From an uncultured Mailhella sp. (GTDB lineage Bacteria > Desulfobacterota > Desulfovibrionia > Desulfovibrionales > Desulfovibrionaceae), in NCBI RefSeq assembly GCF_905187505.1, contig NZ_CAJJIC010000014.1, forward strand, positions 1-32,295: DNA of 32,295 nucleotides, in the 5' to 3' direction. A program made the position numbers and the translations under genes. The number at the start of each line of letters is the position of its first letter. Position 1 is the stretch's first letter. The notes beneath the pieces were generated by a model. It had not been told where the DNA came from and ran no database searches. It saw nothing but the letters and a program-made list of their open reading frames with translations. This document shows positions 1 to 7,498 of the stretch, piece after piece.

Positions 1-52
1 ACTCCATGTCCTCTGAAAATTAGGGAGACGTTAGGGAGAAATTTATAGAACA

Positions 53-88
53 CGAAAAAAGCCCTCACGGTTGTTACCGTAAGGGCTT
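53..88 (-). terminator. Rho-independent terminator of tRNA-Thr
   Basis: Arms 59-71 and 76-88 pair with one C/A mismatch around a TGTT loop. Read on the minus strand the hairpin is followed by a run of six T (complement of 55-60). It lies just past the tRNA 3' end, so it should end that transcript. Confidence 0.85.
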
Positions 89-96
89 GATTTCAC

Positions 97-172
<76 letters not shown>

Positions 173-185
173 GCTTCGGGCATTC

Positions 186-214
186 TTTGTATGGGTTTTC
201 ATGGGGGATGTCAA
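186..214 (-). promoter_or_regulatory. Sigma-70 promoter of tRNA-Thr
   Basis: On the minus strand a perfect TTGACA (-35, 214-209) is followed by a 17-bp spacer and TACAAA (-10, 191-186; four of six consensus bases). Transcription would start near 179, about 7 nt before the mature tRNA 5' end. Confidence 0.75.
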
Positions 215-252
215 CACCGCAGAGGGCATTTCCCTCGGGAAGGCCGACTTCT

Positions 253-1398
253 CTACTGTGCGAGGGGCACGGTGAAGAGGAACATGCCTCCCGGTCCCTT
301 TTCCGCCCGTATCATGCCGCCGTGCCGTTCGACGATGTGCTTGCATATGGCAAGCCCGAGGCCCGTGGACGAAGGCGAGACACGTTCCTTTTCCACGCGG
401 TAGAAGCGCTCGAAAATGCGTTCGCAGTCCGCCGCCGGTATGCCCGGTCCCTGATCGGACACGGTGAAAACGGCCATGGACTCGAAGGGGGAAGGTTCTC
501 CCGTGATGGTGATGACGCTGCCTTCGGGCGCATAGCGGCAGGCGTTTTCCAGAAGATTGCGGAACACCTGCGTGATGTAGTGCGCGTCGGCCCTGATGTT
601 CATGCCTCTGTCCATATGGATGTCTGCGGTCAGCTTCTTCGCCTCCAGATGCGGCGAGCAGGAGTCGAGGGCGTCTTCCAGCACGAAGGCCGCGCGCACG
701 CAGGTGAGCTGAAGGGGCACCGCGCCGCTTTCAAGCTTGGAGAGCTTGAGCATGTCTTCCACGAGCAGGGCCATGTGCCTTGCGTTGCGCAGTATGGTGC
801 TTGTGAACTTCTGCCGGTCTTCCGTGTGATGGGGCGGAAGGTCCAGTATGGTTTCGGCAAAGCCTATGATGGTGGTGAGGGGCGTGCGCAGCTCGTGGGC
901 CACTTCGCCCATGAACTCGCGCCTTCTTCTGCTCATGCGCACCAGATCGCTTATGTTGTGGAACACCACCACGGCATAGGGGGCGGTCTCGCTGATGAAG
1001 AGATTGTCGTGATTCTTGAGCGGCGTGATGCGCACGCTCAGAATGATGTCCTTGTCGAGCGTGATGCGGAATGCCGGAGAGGAGTGCGGGTCGGGAAGAA
1101 AGTCGTGCAGAAAGGCGTCGAGCATTTCCCGAAAGGTGGAGCCGGGCACGACGGCAGAGGCCGGCATCCCCACGGCGCTCGTGGTGAACAGGCTGCAGAA
1201 GGACGGGTTGGCCTTGAGCACCACGCCCTGCTTGTCCAGAATGAGAACGCCTTCGTCGAGACTGTCGAGAATGCTGTCGAACGGCGCGGGATGAGCCGCT
1301 TCGGCCTTGTTTGAGGCCAGGGGCGCATCGTCTGCCCCCGCCGCCGTAAGATCGGTAAAGCACGATTCCCTGTTCGGGATGATGGAAGGGGCCTTCAT
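253..1398 (-). CDS. phoR: PhoR-like sensor histidine kinase, no membrane segment
   Basis: This 381-residue histidine kinase should phosphorylate the PhoB encoded just upstream. A PAS-like domain lies at about residues 40-150. The HisKA H-box follows with His168 (EVAHELRTPL). The ATPase domain has its N-box at 281-289 (NLLENACRY), DQGPGI at 315-320, an F-box near 327-335 and GLGLA at 346-350. Unlike Escherichia coli PhoR I see no hydrophobic N-terminal segment, so the protein looks cytosolic. Only 3 nt separate the phoB stop from this ATG, so the two are co-transcribed. The PhoR name rests on gene order and similarity; another signal is possible. No clear terminator follows, only a short GAGGG/CCCTC hairpin at 225-239. 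Confidence 0.8.
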   Translation of the reverse strand: MKAPSIIPNRESCFTDLTAAGADDAPLASNKAEAAHPAPFDSILDSLDEGVLILDKQGVVLKANPSFCSLFTTSAVGMPASAVVPGSTFREMLDAFLHDFLPDPHSSPAFRITLDKDIILSVRITPLKNHDNLFISETAPYAVVVFHNISDLVRMSRRRREFMGEVAHELRTPLTTIIGFAETILDLPPHHTEDRQKFTSTILRNARHMALLVEDMLKLSKLESGAVPLQLTCVRAAFVLEDALDSCSPHLEAKKLTADIHMDRGMNIRADAHYITQVFRNLLENACRYAPEGSVITITGEPSPFESMAVFTVSDQGPGIPAADCERIFERFYRVEKERVSPSSTGLGLAICKHIVERHGGMIRAEKGPGGMFLFTVPLAQ

Positions 1399-1401
1399 GC
1401 G

Positions 1402-2085
1402 CTATCCCTTGCAGCGATAACCTATGCCGCGCACGGTTTCTATGATGTCGGCCGCTTCGCCGAGGCGGGCGCGCAGGCGTTTTATGTGGGTGTCCACGGT
1501 TCTGTCGTAGCCGTCGAACTGATAATCCCATACGGAACTGAGCAGCTCCTCGCGGGAACGCACGCAGCCGGGATTCTTCATGAGATCCTGCAGCAGGCAG
1601 AACTGTATGGCCGTAAGTTCCACGGGTTTGTCGTTCACGGTGACCTTGTGTGCCTGCGGATCGAGGCAGACTCCGTGGCAGCGGAGCATGGGATCGTCGT
1701 CTTCCTGTATGGCTCGGCGGCGCAGCATGGCCTTCACGCGCAGCAGAAGCTCGCGGGTGTTGAAGGGCTTGACCACGTAATCGTCGGCGCCGAGCTCAAA
1801 GCCTACGATGCGGTCCACGTCGTCGCCGCGGGCCGTGAGCATGATGATGGGAATGTGTTCCGTGCTTCTGTCCTTGCCGAGTTCGCGGCATACGGCAAGC
1901 CCGTCCATGCGGGGCAGCATGACGTCCAGCAGAATGAGAGCCGGTCTGCGGCTGCGGGCCAGCTCCAGCGCGGTGCATCCGTCCGCCGCTTCCAGCGTGG
2001 CATAGCCTTCCCGCTTGAGGTTGAAGACCAGCAGATCGCGGATGTCCTGTTCGTCATCCACAACAAGAATGAGGCTTTCGCTCAT
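1402..2085 (-). CDS. phoB: PhoB-type response regulator (OmpR family)
   Basis: This 227-residue DNA-binding response regulator has a receiver domain at residues 1-120. The acidic pocket is DDE at 10-12, the phospho-acceptor Asp54 lies in LLDVMLP, and the switch residues are Thr84 and Lys106. A winged-helix domain occupies about 133-227 (ELTAIQFCLL, then TVDTHIKRLRARLG and TVRGIGYR). Length and motifs are typical of PhoB. The Shine-Dalgarno GAGGAAA lies 2 nt upstream of the ATG at 2085. It is the first gene of a phoB-phoR pair. Box-like 7-mers lie 83-122 bp upstream, and TATAAA at 2155-2150 could be its -10, which would allow autoregulation. Confidence 0.9.
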   Translation of the reverse strand: MSESLILVVDDEQDIRDLLVFNLKREGYATLEAADGCTALELARSRRPALILLDVMLPRMDGLAVCRELGKDRSTEHIPIIMLTARGDDVDRIVGFELGADDYVVKPFNTRELLLRVKAMLRRRAIQEDDDPMLRCHGVCLDPQAHKVTVNDKPVELTAIQFCLLQDLMKNPGCVRSREELLSSVWDYQFDGYDRTVDTHIKRLRARLGEAADIIETVRGIGYRCKG

Positions 2086-2167
2086 GATTTCCTCAATATC
2101 GCATCAAATGAAACTTCGGAGCCTGCGACTTTCGGGAGAATGACACATTTTTATAAAAAAGAGAAGA

Positions 2168-2207
2168 CTGTCACACAATTGACACATAACTGCCCTCAGG
2201 CGGACAC
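2168..2207 (+). promoter_or_regulatory. PhoB-box-like array 1 (four 7-mers, 11-bp period)
   Basis: 7-mers begin every 11 bp: CTGTCAC (2168), TTGACAC (2179), CTGCCCT (2190) and CGGACAC (2201). The known PhoB box is two CTGTCAT-like 7-mers separated by 4 bp, so the period matches; units 3 and 4 are weaker. The units read 5'-3' on the plus strand. They lie between phoB (minus) and gapA (plus). They may regulate either the minus-strand phoBR promoter (TATAAA at 2155-2150) or a plus-strand transcript towards 2263. I see no strong plus-strand -10. Confidence 0.5.
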
Positions 2208-2262
2208 TGTACGTCATTACGCTGCATTTTCATGAGGGAACAGCCAAACCTCAGAGAACAGA

Positions 2263-2334
2263 ATGGCCGCCGTGCTCCTTGTGGCAACGGGCATGACGGC
2301 GACACCGGCTCCACACCCGCAGGAGGCCGGATAG
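2263..2334 (+). CDS. Possible 23-codon microgene or leader peptide
   Basis: An ATG at 2263 opens 23 codons ending at TAG 2332-2334. The peptide begins MAAVLLVATG and continues as a Pro/Thr/Ala-containing tail. The start is weakly supported, with only AGAGAA upstream as a Shine-Dalgarno. In its favour, it sits directly after PhoB-box-like array 1, and its stop codon overlaps the first bases of a perfect terminator-like hairpin. That is a common layout for a small transcribed unit. It could equally be a chance frame within a small RNA or a gapA leader. There is no run of one codon that would suggest classical attenuation. Confidence 0.25.
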   Translation: MAAVLLVATGMTATPAPHPQEAG

Positions 2335-2378
2335 AATCGACCCGGGATTTTCCTTTCCGTCCCGGGTCGATTCTGTTT
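2333..2378 (+). terminator. Perfect 15-bp hairpin upstream of gapA
   Basis: Arms 2333-2347 and 2360-2374 pair without mismatch around a 12-nt T/C-rich loop, then GTTTAA. The T-tract after the stem is short, so termination may be partial. It stands 22 bp before PhoB-box array 2. It would insulate gapA from transcription starting near array 1, or end a small RNA. Confidence 0.55.
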
Positions 2379-2399
2379 AAGCGGCTTCTCACGGGAAGG

Positions 2400-2453
2400 C
2401 TGTCACGCAACTGCCATGATTCTGCCGCGCTGCGGTCACGGGTCTGCTGTAAT
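2400..2453 (+). promoter_or_regulatory. PhoB-box array 2 and -10 of gapA
   Basis: Four 7-mers repeat every 11 bp: CTGTCAC (2400), CTGCCAT (2411), CTGCCGC (2422) and CGGTCAC (2433). The first two form a near-consensus PhoB box. Eight bp after the last unit is TGTAAT (2448-2453), preceded by TG at 2445-2446 as in an extended -10. No good -35 exists, as expected for a PhoB-activated promoter in which the box replaces it. All units point towards gapA, whose ATG is 90 bp downstream. Confidence 0.6.
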
Positions 2454-2542
2454 GTTCCTCCATCAGAAGGCGTTCCGAAGTTCTCTCCGAACGTCGGGGA
2501 GGAGCGGGGCAGCCTCATGGTCGTCAAAAAAAGGATTCCCTC

Positions 2543-3550
2543 ATGATCAGGATAGGCATCAACGGCTTTGGACGCATCGGCAGATATCTGCTTCGTGTCA
2601 TGCACCTTTTCCCTCAGTGCGAAGTGGTCGTCATCAACGGCCACCGTGCGAGCAACGAGGAAATGGCGTATCTGCTCAAGTATGATTCCGTGCACGGCCG
2701 CTTCCCCGGCAAGGTGGAGTCCACGGAAAACGGCATTCGTCTCGACGGCCGTGAAATCATCATCACCCGCTGCGACAAGGGAGAATGGAAGTGGGGCGAG
2801 TACGGGGTGGACATCGTGGTGGACACTTCCGGCACGCTGAGAAAGCGTGATCTTCTGGCCCTGCACATGAACTGCGGTGCAAAGAAGGTCATCATTTCCG
2901 CCCCCTGCAACGATGCCGACGCCACCATCGTCATGGGCGTGAACCAGGACATCTACGATCCGGCCAGACACGACGTCATTTCCGCCGCTTCCTGCACCAC
3001 CAACTGCCTCGCCCCCGCCGTCAAGGTCCTGCACAACGAGTTCGGCATCCTGCACGGCCTCATGACCACCATTCATTCCTACACCATGAGCCAGCGTCTT
3101 CTGGACGGCACGCAGAAGGATCTGCGTCGCGGCCGCGCCGCAGGGCTCTCCATCATTCCCACCACCACGGGCGCGGCGGCGGCCGTGGGACTGGTCATTC
3201 CCGAGCTCAAGGGCCTTCTCAACGGCGGCGCCCTGCGCGTGCCCACGCCCGACGTTTCCCTCGTGGACTTCACCTGCGAGCTCAAGACGGAAGTCACCGC
3301 GCAGGAAGTCAACGCCGCGCTCAAGTATGCCTCCGAAACCTGGCTGTACGAGGCGCTCGGCTACTGCGACGAACCTCTGGTTTCCATAGACTATGTGGGC
3401 GACACCCACGGCGGCACCATCGACGCCTCCTTCACCACGGTCATGAACAAGACCATGCTCAAAATCGTGGTCTGGTATGACAACGAATCCGGCTTCACCC
3501 ATCAGCTCGGCCGTCTGATCCGCCTTGTGGCTTCCCATCTGGAAGCGTAG
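2543..3550 (+). CDS. gapA: Glyceraldehyde-3-phosphate dehydrogenase
   Basis: This enzyme interconverts glyceraldehyde-3-phosphate plus phosphate and 1,3-bisphosphoglycerate with NAD(P). At 335 residues it is standard length. The Rossmann start INGFGRIGR is at 6-14, catalytic Cys151 lies in ASCTTNCLAP, and the paired His178 in TIHSYT. The Shine-Dalgarno AAGGA is at 2531-2535. Residue 33, normally an Asp that selects NAD, is Gly, with Arg35 in the same loop. The Pro of the usual DGP motif is Thr190. Both changes resemble NADP-using GAPDHs. The PEP synthase-like gene starts 66 nt downstream, and PhoB-like boxes precede the promoter, so a phosphate-linked, gluconeogenic role is my inference. Confidence 0.95.
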   Translation: MIRIGINGFGRIGRYLLRVMHLFPQCEVVVINGHRASNEEMAYLLKYDSVHGRFPGKVESTENGIRLDGREIIITRCDKGEWKWGEYGVDIVVDTSGTLRKRDLLALHMNCGAKKVIISAPCNDADATIVMGVNQDIYDPARHDVISAASCTTNCLAPAVKVLHNEFGILHGLMTTIHSYTMSQRLLDGTQKDLRRGRAAGLSIIPTTTGAAAAVGLVIPELKGLLNGGALRVPTPDVSLVDFTCELKTEVTAQEVNAALKYASETWLYEALGYCDEPLVSIDYVGDTHGGTIDASFTTVMNKTMLKIVVWYDNESGFTHQLGRLIRLVASHLEA

Positions 3551-3616
3551 CGGCAGCGGCGATCTTTCGAGAATATGAGGGGGCGCTTCCCCCGCAAACG
3601 TGACTATGAGGCCTTT

Positions 3617-6600
3617 ATGAGCATGGATACCATGAACGAAACAGGTTCCCGTTTTATCATGACCGGCGCGGACATCGTCCGCATCGGCGAATCCGCGGAA
3701 ATGCTGGTGGGCGGCAAGAACTACAACACCGCGCTCATCAGCCGCGTGGAGGGCATCCGCACGCCGCAGTTCCGCGCCATTCCCGCCACGGCCTTCCATG
3801 TGGTCCTCGACGAGAGCCGCGTGAACGCCTCTCTGGTGTACGACGTGGTGGACAGAGCCATGGCCGACGTGGACTGGGCTTCTCCCGCCGTGGCTTCCGA
3901 TCACGGCTTCTTCGGCAACTTCGTGCGCCGCGCAGCCGCCGAAATCCGTGAGCGCGGCGCAGGAAAGAGCGCGAGCACCTGCCTGCGCGACTTCATCAAT
4001 CAGGTGGTGCACGGCTTTGCGGAATCGCAGGAGAACATCGATCAGCTCCGTCGCCGTTCCATGCTGGTGCAGGCCGCCATTCTTTCCATAAGCCTCCCCG
4101 CCGAAGTGGATGAGGCCGTGCGCCGTGCCTATCGTGACATGTGCGACGAGGCCGGAGAAGGGGAATTCCCCGTGGCTGTTCGTTCCTCCGCCGCAGGCGA
4201 GGACTCCCGCAAGAAGGCCTTTGCCGGTCTTCAGGACACCTTCCTGAACATCACCGGCGAGGACGCCGTGGCCGAAGCCTATCTCTGGGACTGCGCCTCC
4301 GCCTACAACCTGCGCTCCATGACCTACCGTCGCGAGGCCATTCTCGACGCCGTGGCTCATGCCGAGAAGGAAGGCGATCCTTCCATTGCGGAAAGCGCCC
4401 GCAAGGAATGGGCCATTGAGAACACCGCTCTTTCCGTGTGCATCATGCGCATGATCCGTCCCGTGGTGGCCGGTACCGCCTTTTCCGCCGACACCGCCAC
4501 CGGCTGCCGCGGCACCACCCGCAACGACCTTGTGAGCATCGATTCCAGTTACGGCCTCGGCGAATCCATCGTTGGCGGCATGGTGACCCCCGACAAGTTC
4601 TACGTCTTCCAGCGCGACGACGGCACCGACGTGGTGCTTCGCTTCATGGGCCGCAAGACCGTGCGCATGGTATACAACGAAGGCGACGACGGCACGCACA
4701 TCGAGTCCGTGCCCGCGGACGAGGTGAACAAGTGGGCTCTCGGCGAAAATCAGCCCATCGAGGTCGCCCACGGCGTGCGTGCCATCAGCAAGGCCTACGG
4801 CGGCATCATCATGGACACTGAGTTCTGCATCGACGACAAGCAGCGGCTCTGGTTCGTGCAGGCCCGTCCCGAAACCCGCTGGAACGCCGAGCTCGACGAA
4901 CATCCCTACACCATTTTCATGCGTCGCAAGGAAGTGCTGCCCGAAGCCGCGGCCAAGGGTGAAGTGCTTCTTTCCGGCAACGGCGCGTCCCGGGGCGCGG
5001 GTCAGGGCACGGTGCGCTTCCTGCGTTCCGCTCTGGAACTGAACCGCATCCATCCCGGCGACATTCTTGCCGCCGAGCGCACCGATCCCGACATGGTTCC
5101 CGGAATGCGCGTGGCTTCCGCCATCATCGCCAACGTGGGCGGCGACACCAGCCATGCGGCCATAAGCTCCCGTGAACTCGGCATTGCGGCCGTCATCGGC
5201 GTGCAGAATCCCCTTGCCATGCGCGCCATGGACGGCATGCCCGTCACCGTGGACGGCACGCGCGGCCTTGTGTACCGCGGACTGCTGCCCCTGTGCGACG
5301 TGGGCGGCGAGCTGGACATTTCCAAGCTTCCCGCTACGCGCACTCATGTGGGCATCGTGCTTGCCGACGTGAACCAGGCGCTGTTCCTCTCCCGTCTGCG
5401 CAACGTGCCCGACTTTGAAGTGGGCCTGCTGCGCGCGGAATTCATGCTGGGCAACATCGGCGCGCATCCCGCAGCTCTGGAAGCCTACGACAACGGTACA
5501 CTGGAAGGATTTGTGGAACGCCGTCTTGCGGAACTCGAGGACCAGGTGAGCCGTCGCGTTTCCGAACAGATCGCCGTGGGACAGGTTCTCGCGCCCTTTG
5601 CCGAGGTGCAGCTCAAGCCCTACGTGGTGCAGCTCATGGACATGGCTTCGCTCTACGCCAACACCTCCAGCGTGCCCCGCGCCGAAGCCCTTATGGCCGA
5701 GTACATGCAGCGCGCCGAGATGAATCAGGAAACGCTGCAGACTTCCGACGATCTGCGCACGCACATCCGTGTGGTCATGGGCGCGGACGAACCCGGCTCC
5801 ACCGTCACCGAGGAAGAGGTGAAGGCCGCCATGTCCGCGGCTTCCAAGAAGCCTCTCGTACAGGAAGTGCTCATGCGCATAGGCGCCATACGCCGCAGCG
5901 TGGCCGCCCGTACCCACCTCGGCAAGGAAATCGAGGAAGTGCGCAGCATCCCTGAAAAGATCGAGCAGCTCATCGTGAGCAACGGCCATGTGAGCGGCCG
6001 TGATCACTACATCCGCACGCTCGGCCGCAACCTGGCGCTCTTTGCCATGGCCTTCTACGGCAAGGACATCGTGTACCGCACTACGGACTTCAAGAGCAAC
6101 GAATACCGCAATCTGCTCGGCGGATGCCTGTTCGAGCACAACGAAGACAACCCCATGCTCGGCTACCGCGGCGTGTCCCGCGACATTCACGACTGGGAAA
6201 TCGAAGCCTTCAAGCGCGCCCGCACGCTCTACGGCGGCACCAACCTCATGCTCATGCTGCCCTTCGTGCGCACGCTGGAACAGGCGCGTTCCATGCGCTC
6301 CTATCTGGCCGACGTGCACGGCCTGAAGAGCGGCGAGGACGGGCTCAAGATCCTGCTCATGTCTGAACTGCCTTCCAACGCCATTCTGGCCCGTCAGTTC
6401 ATCAGCGAGTTCGACGGATTCTCCATCGGTTCCAACGACATGACGCAGATGGTGCTTGCCACCGACCGCGACAACGCGGAGCTTGCGCACATCTACGACG
6501 AGGAAGATCCGGCGGTCGTCTGGGCCATTCTGACTACCATCTTCACCGGTCAGAAGTTCTGCAAGAAGGTGGGCTTCTGCGGTCAGGGCGTGGCCAACAG

Positions 6601-7075
6601 CGTCATTCTGCGGGGCATGGTGGCCATTGCGGGCATCGTTTCCGCTTCCGTGGTTCCCGACACCTACATGCGCACCAAGGCCGACTTTGCCGCCGTGGAG
6701 GCGGAGAACATTCCGACTTCCGGCCTGGGCCAGTGGCTCCATCGTCAGCACGCCGCCAAGCTGCGCGACCTTCTGGAAAAGCACGGCTATGCCGATGCCG
6801 CCAGACTGACGGAGTCTGCCGACATCCGCGCCTGGTACGACGAGGAGGTCGGACGTCTGCACAAGGAGCTTGCCGCCTGCTTCAGCACTCCCTTTGAACA
6901 TGATGCCCGTCATAAGCTTGCGGAGTTCCGCCGTACCTTCCACAAGCCCGTGACCTATGCGTCCTGGGACTGGGACGCCACGGTGTTCGACGCCCTTCAG
7001 CAGGCCGGATTCGCAAGCTGGGAAGAGCAGGCCGAAGCCCTGAGAGTCCAGCGCGAAAAGTTCGCCGCCGAGTAG
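3617..7075 (+). CDS. PEP synthase-like PEP/pyruvate-binding enzyme, 1152 residues
   Basis: It probably makes phosphoenolpyruvate from pyruvate and ATP with release of phosphate (PpsA/PPDK family). The ATP-grasp domain contains VAVRSSAAGEDS at about 186. The swivelling phosphohistidine domain has GGDTSHAAIS with His513. The C-terminal barrel starts VGLLRAEF near 602 and continues TTDFKSNEY near 822, SIGSNDMTQ near 936 and FCGQG with the likely catalytic Cys988. E. coli PpsA has about 792 residues. The extra length is an insertion of roughly 150 residues inside the barrel region (about 620-810) and a C-terminal tail of about 120 residues. The start at 3617 has GAGG at 3608-3611; an upstream ATG at 3575 lacks one. 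A 5-bp GC hairpin (3579-3593) lies between gapA and this gene. The exact reaction is not certain. Confidence 0.8.
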   Translation: MSMDTMNETGSRFIMTGADIVRIGESAEMLVGGKNYNTALISRVEGIRTPQFRAIPATAFHVVLDESRVNASLVYDVVDRAMADVDWASPAVASDHGFFGNFVRRAAAEIRERGAGKSASTCLRDFINQVVHGFAESQENIDQLRRRSMLVQAAILSISLPAEVDEAVRRAYRDMCDEAGEGEFPVAVRSSAAGEDSRKKAFAGLQDTFLNITGEDAVAEAYLWDCASAYNLRSMTYRREAILDAVAHAEKEGDPSIAESARKEWAIENTALSVCIMRMIRPVVAGTAFSADTATGCRGTTRNDLVSIDSSYGLGESIVGGMVTPDKFYVFQRDDGTDVVLRFMGRKTVRMVYNEGDDGTHIESVPADEVNKWALGENQPIEVAHGVRAISKAYGGIIMDTEFCIDDKQRLWFVQARPETRWNAELDEHPYTIFMRRKEVLPEAAAKGEVLLSGNGASRGAGQGTVRFLRSALELNRIHPGDILAAERTDPDMVPGMRVASAIIANVGGDTSHAAISSRELGIAAVIGVQNPLAMRAMDGMPVTVDGTRGLVYRGLLPLCDVGGELDISKLPATRTHVGIVLADVNQALFLSRLRNVPDFEVGLLRAEFMLGNIGAHPAALEAYDNGTLEGFVERRLAELEDQVSRRVSEQIAVGQVLAPFAEVQLKPYVVQLMDMASLYANTSSVPRAEALMAEYMQRAEMNQETLQTSDDLRTHIRVVMGADEPGSTVTEEEVKAAMSAASKKPLVQEVLMRIGAIRRSVAARTHLGKEIEEVRSIPEKIEQLIVSNGHVSGRDHYIRTLGRNLALFAMAFYGKDIVYRTTDFKSNEYRNLLGGCLFEHNEDNPMLGYRGVSRDIHDWEIEAFKRARTLYGGTNLMLMLPFVRTLEQARSMRSYLADVHGLKSGEDGLKILLMSELPSNAILARQFISEFDGFSIGSNDMTQMVLATDRDNAELAHIYDEEDPAVVWAILTTIFTGQKFCKKVGFCGQGVANSVILRGMVAIAGIVSASVVPDTYMRTKADFAAVEAENIPTSGLGQWLHRQHAAKLRDLLEKHGYADAARLTESADIRAWYDEEVGRLHKELAACFSTPFEHDARHKLAEFRRTFHKPVTYASWDWDATVFDALQQAGFASWEEQAEALRVQREKFAAE

Positions 7076-7087
7076 GAGTCTCCTGTC

Positions 7088-7114
7088 CGGGCGGAGCGTA
7101 CAGCGTTCCGCCCG
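7088..7114 (+). other. GC hairpin after the PEP synthase-like gene
   Basis: Arms 7088-7098 and 7104-7114 pair over 11 bp with one G/T wobble around TACAG. No T-run follows, so it is more likely a 3'-end stabiliser than a terminator. Confidence 0.45.
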
Positions 7115-7192
7115 CGCGCCGGGACAGGCGCGCCGCCGCAAGGCGGAAACTGTCCGCAGGCGGGTCCGGCGTTTCTCCCGCCTTCTCAGACG

Positions 7193-7230
7193 GCCGGCTT
7201 CCTCCCCCGGAAGCCGGCTTTCTGCATTTT
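7193..7230 (+). terminator. Terminator of the gapA-PEP synthase unit
   Basis: A perfect 10-bp stem (7193-7202 with 7209-7218, loop TCCCCC) is followed by TTTCTGCATTTT. It lies 118 bp after the stop codon of the PEP synthase-like gene. Confidence 0.75.
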
Positions 7231-7434
7231 CGGGGCTTGCAGCGTCCGGGGGAATGGAGCATCGGATTGACTGTCGTCGCGCAGCTGCAGCCGGTCGAAG
7301 AGACGGGGAGGACAGGCTCCGCAAGACGGCATCCATGATCCGGGCGGGAAGACATGGATGCAGGGAGGATGCGGGCGTCATGGGTCAGCCTGAATCGGGG
7401 CGGACGGTTTTTCTGTGTCCCGCGGAACATGGGA
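7231..7434. other. Non-coding stretch between two terminators
   Basis: I see no supported gene, promoter or repeat between the terminator at 7193-7230 and the palindrome at 7435-7480. The open frames here lack ribosome-binding sites and run through the palindrome. Confidence 0.6.
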
Positions 7435-7480
7435 GCATGAAAAAGGCCTCCTGGCATATGCCAGGAGGCCTTTTTCATGC
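7435..7480. terminator. 46-bp perfect palindrome, bidirectional terminator
   Basis: Both 23-nt arms are exact reverse complements about the centre 7457/7458. The core is GGCCTCCTGGCATATGCCAG, flanked by A-run and T-run (AAAAAGG and CCTTTTT), so each strand reads a GC-rich hairpin followed by five T. It lies 18 bp from the putP stop codon and also backs up the terminator of the plus-strand unit. Confidence 0.85.
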
Positions 7481-7498
7481 GTCTTTCATGGGGGATGA

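Noticed and set aside
2232..2546. 104-codon frame running from 2232 into gapA
   Set aside because: No ribosome site, passes through the 15-bp hairpin and the PhoB-like boxes, and shows no protein-like pattern.
2171..7381. A very long open frame on the minus strand across gapA and the PEP synthase-like gene
   Set aside because: It is antisense to two genes with clear motifs, has a His/Gly/Val-rich composition typical of the reverse strand of GC-rich codons, and no ribosome site.
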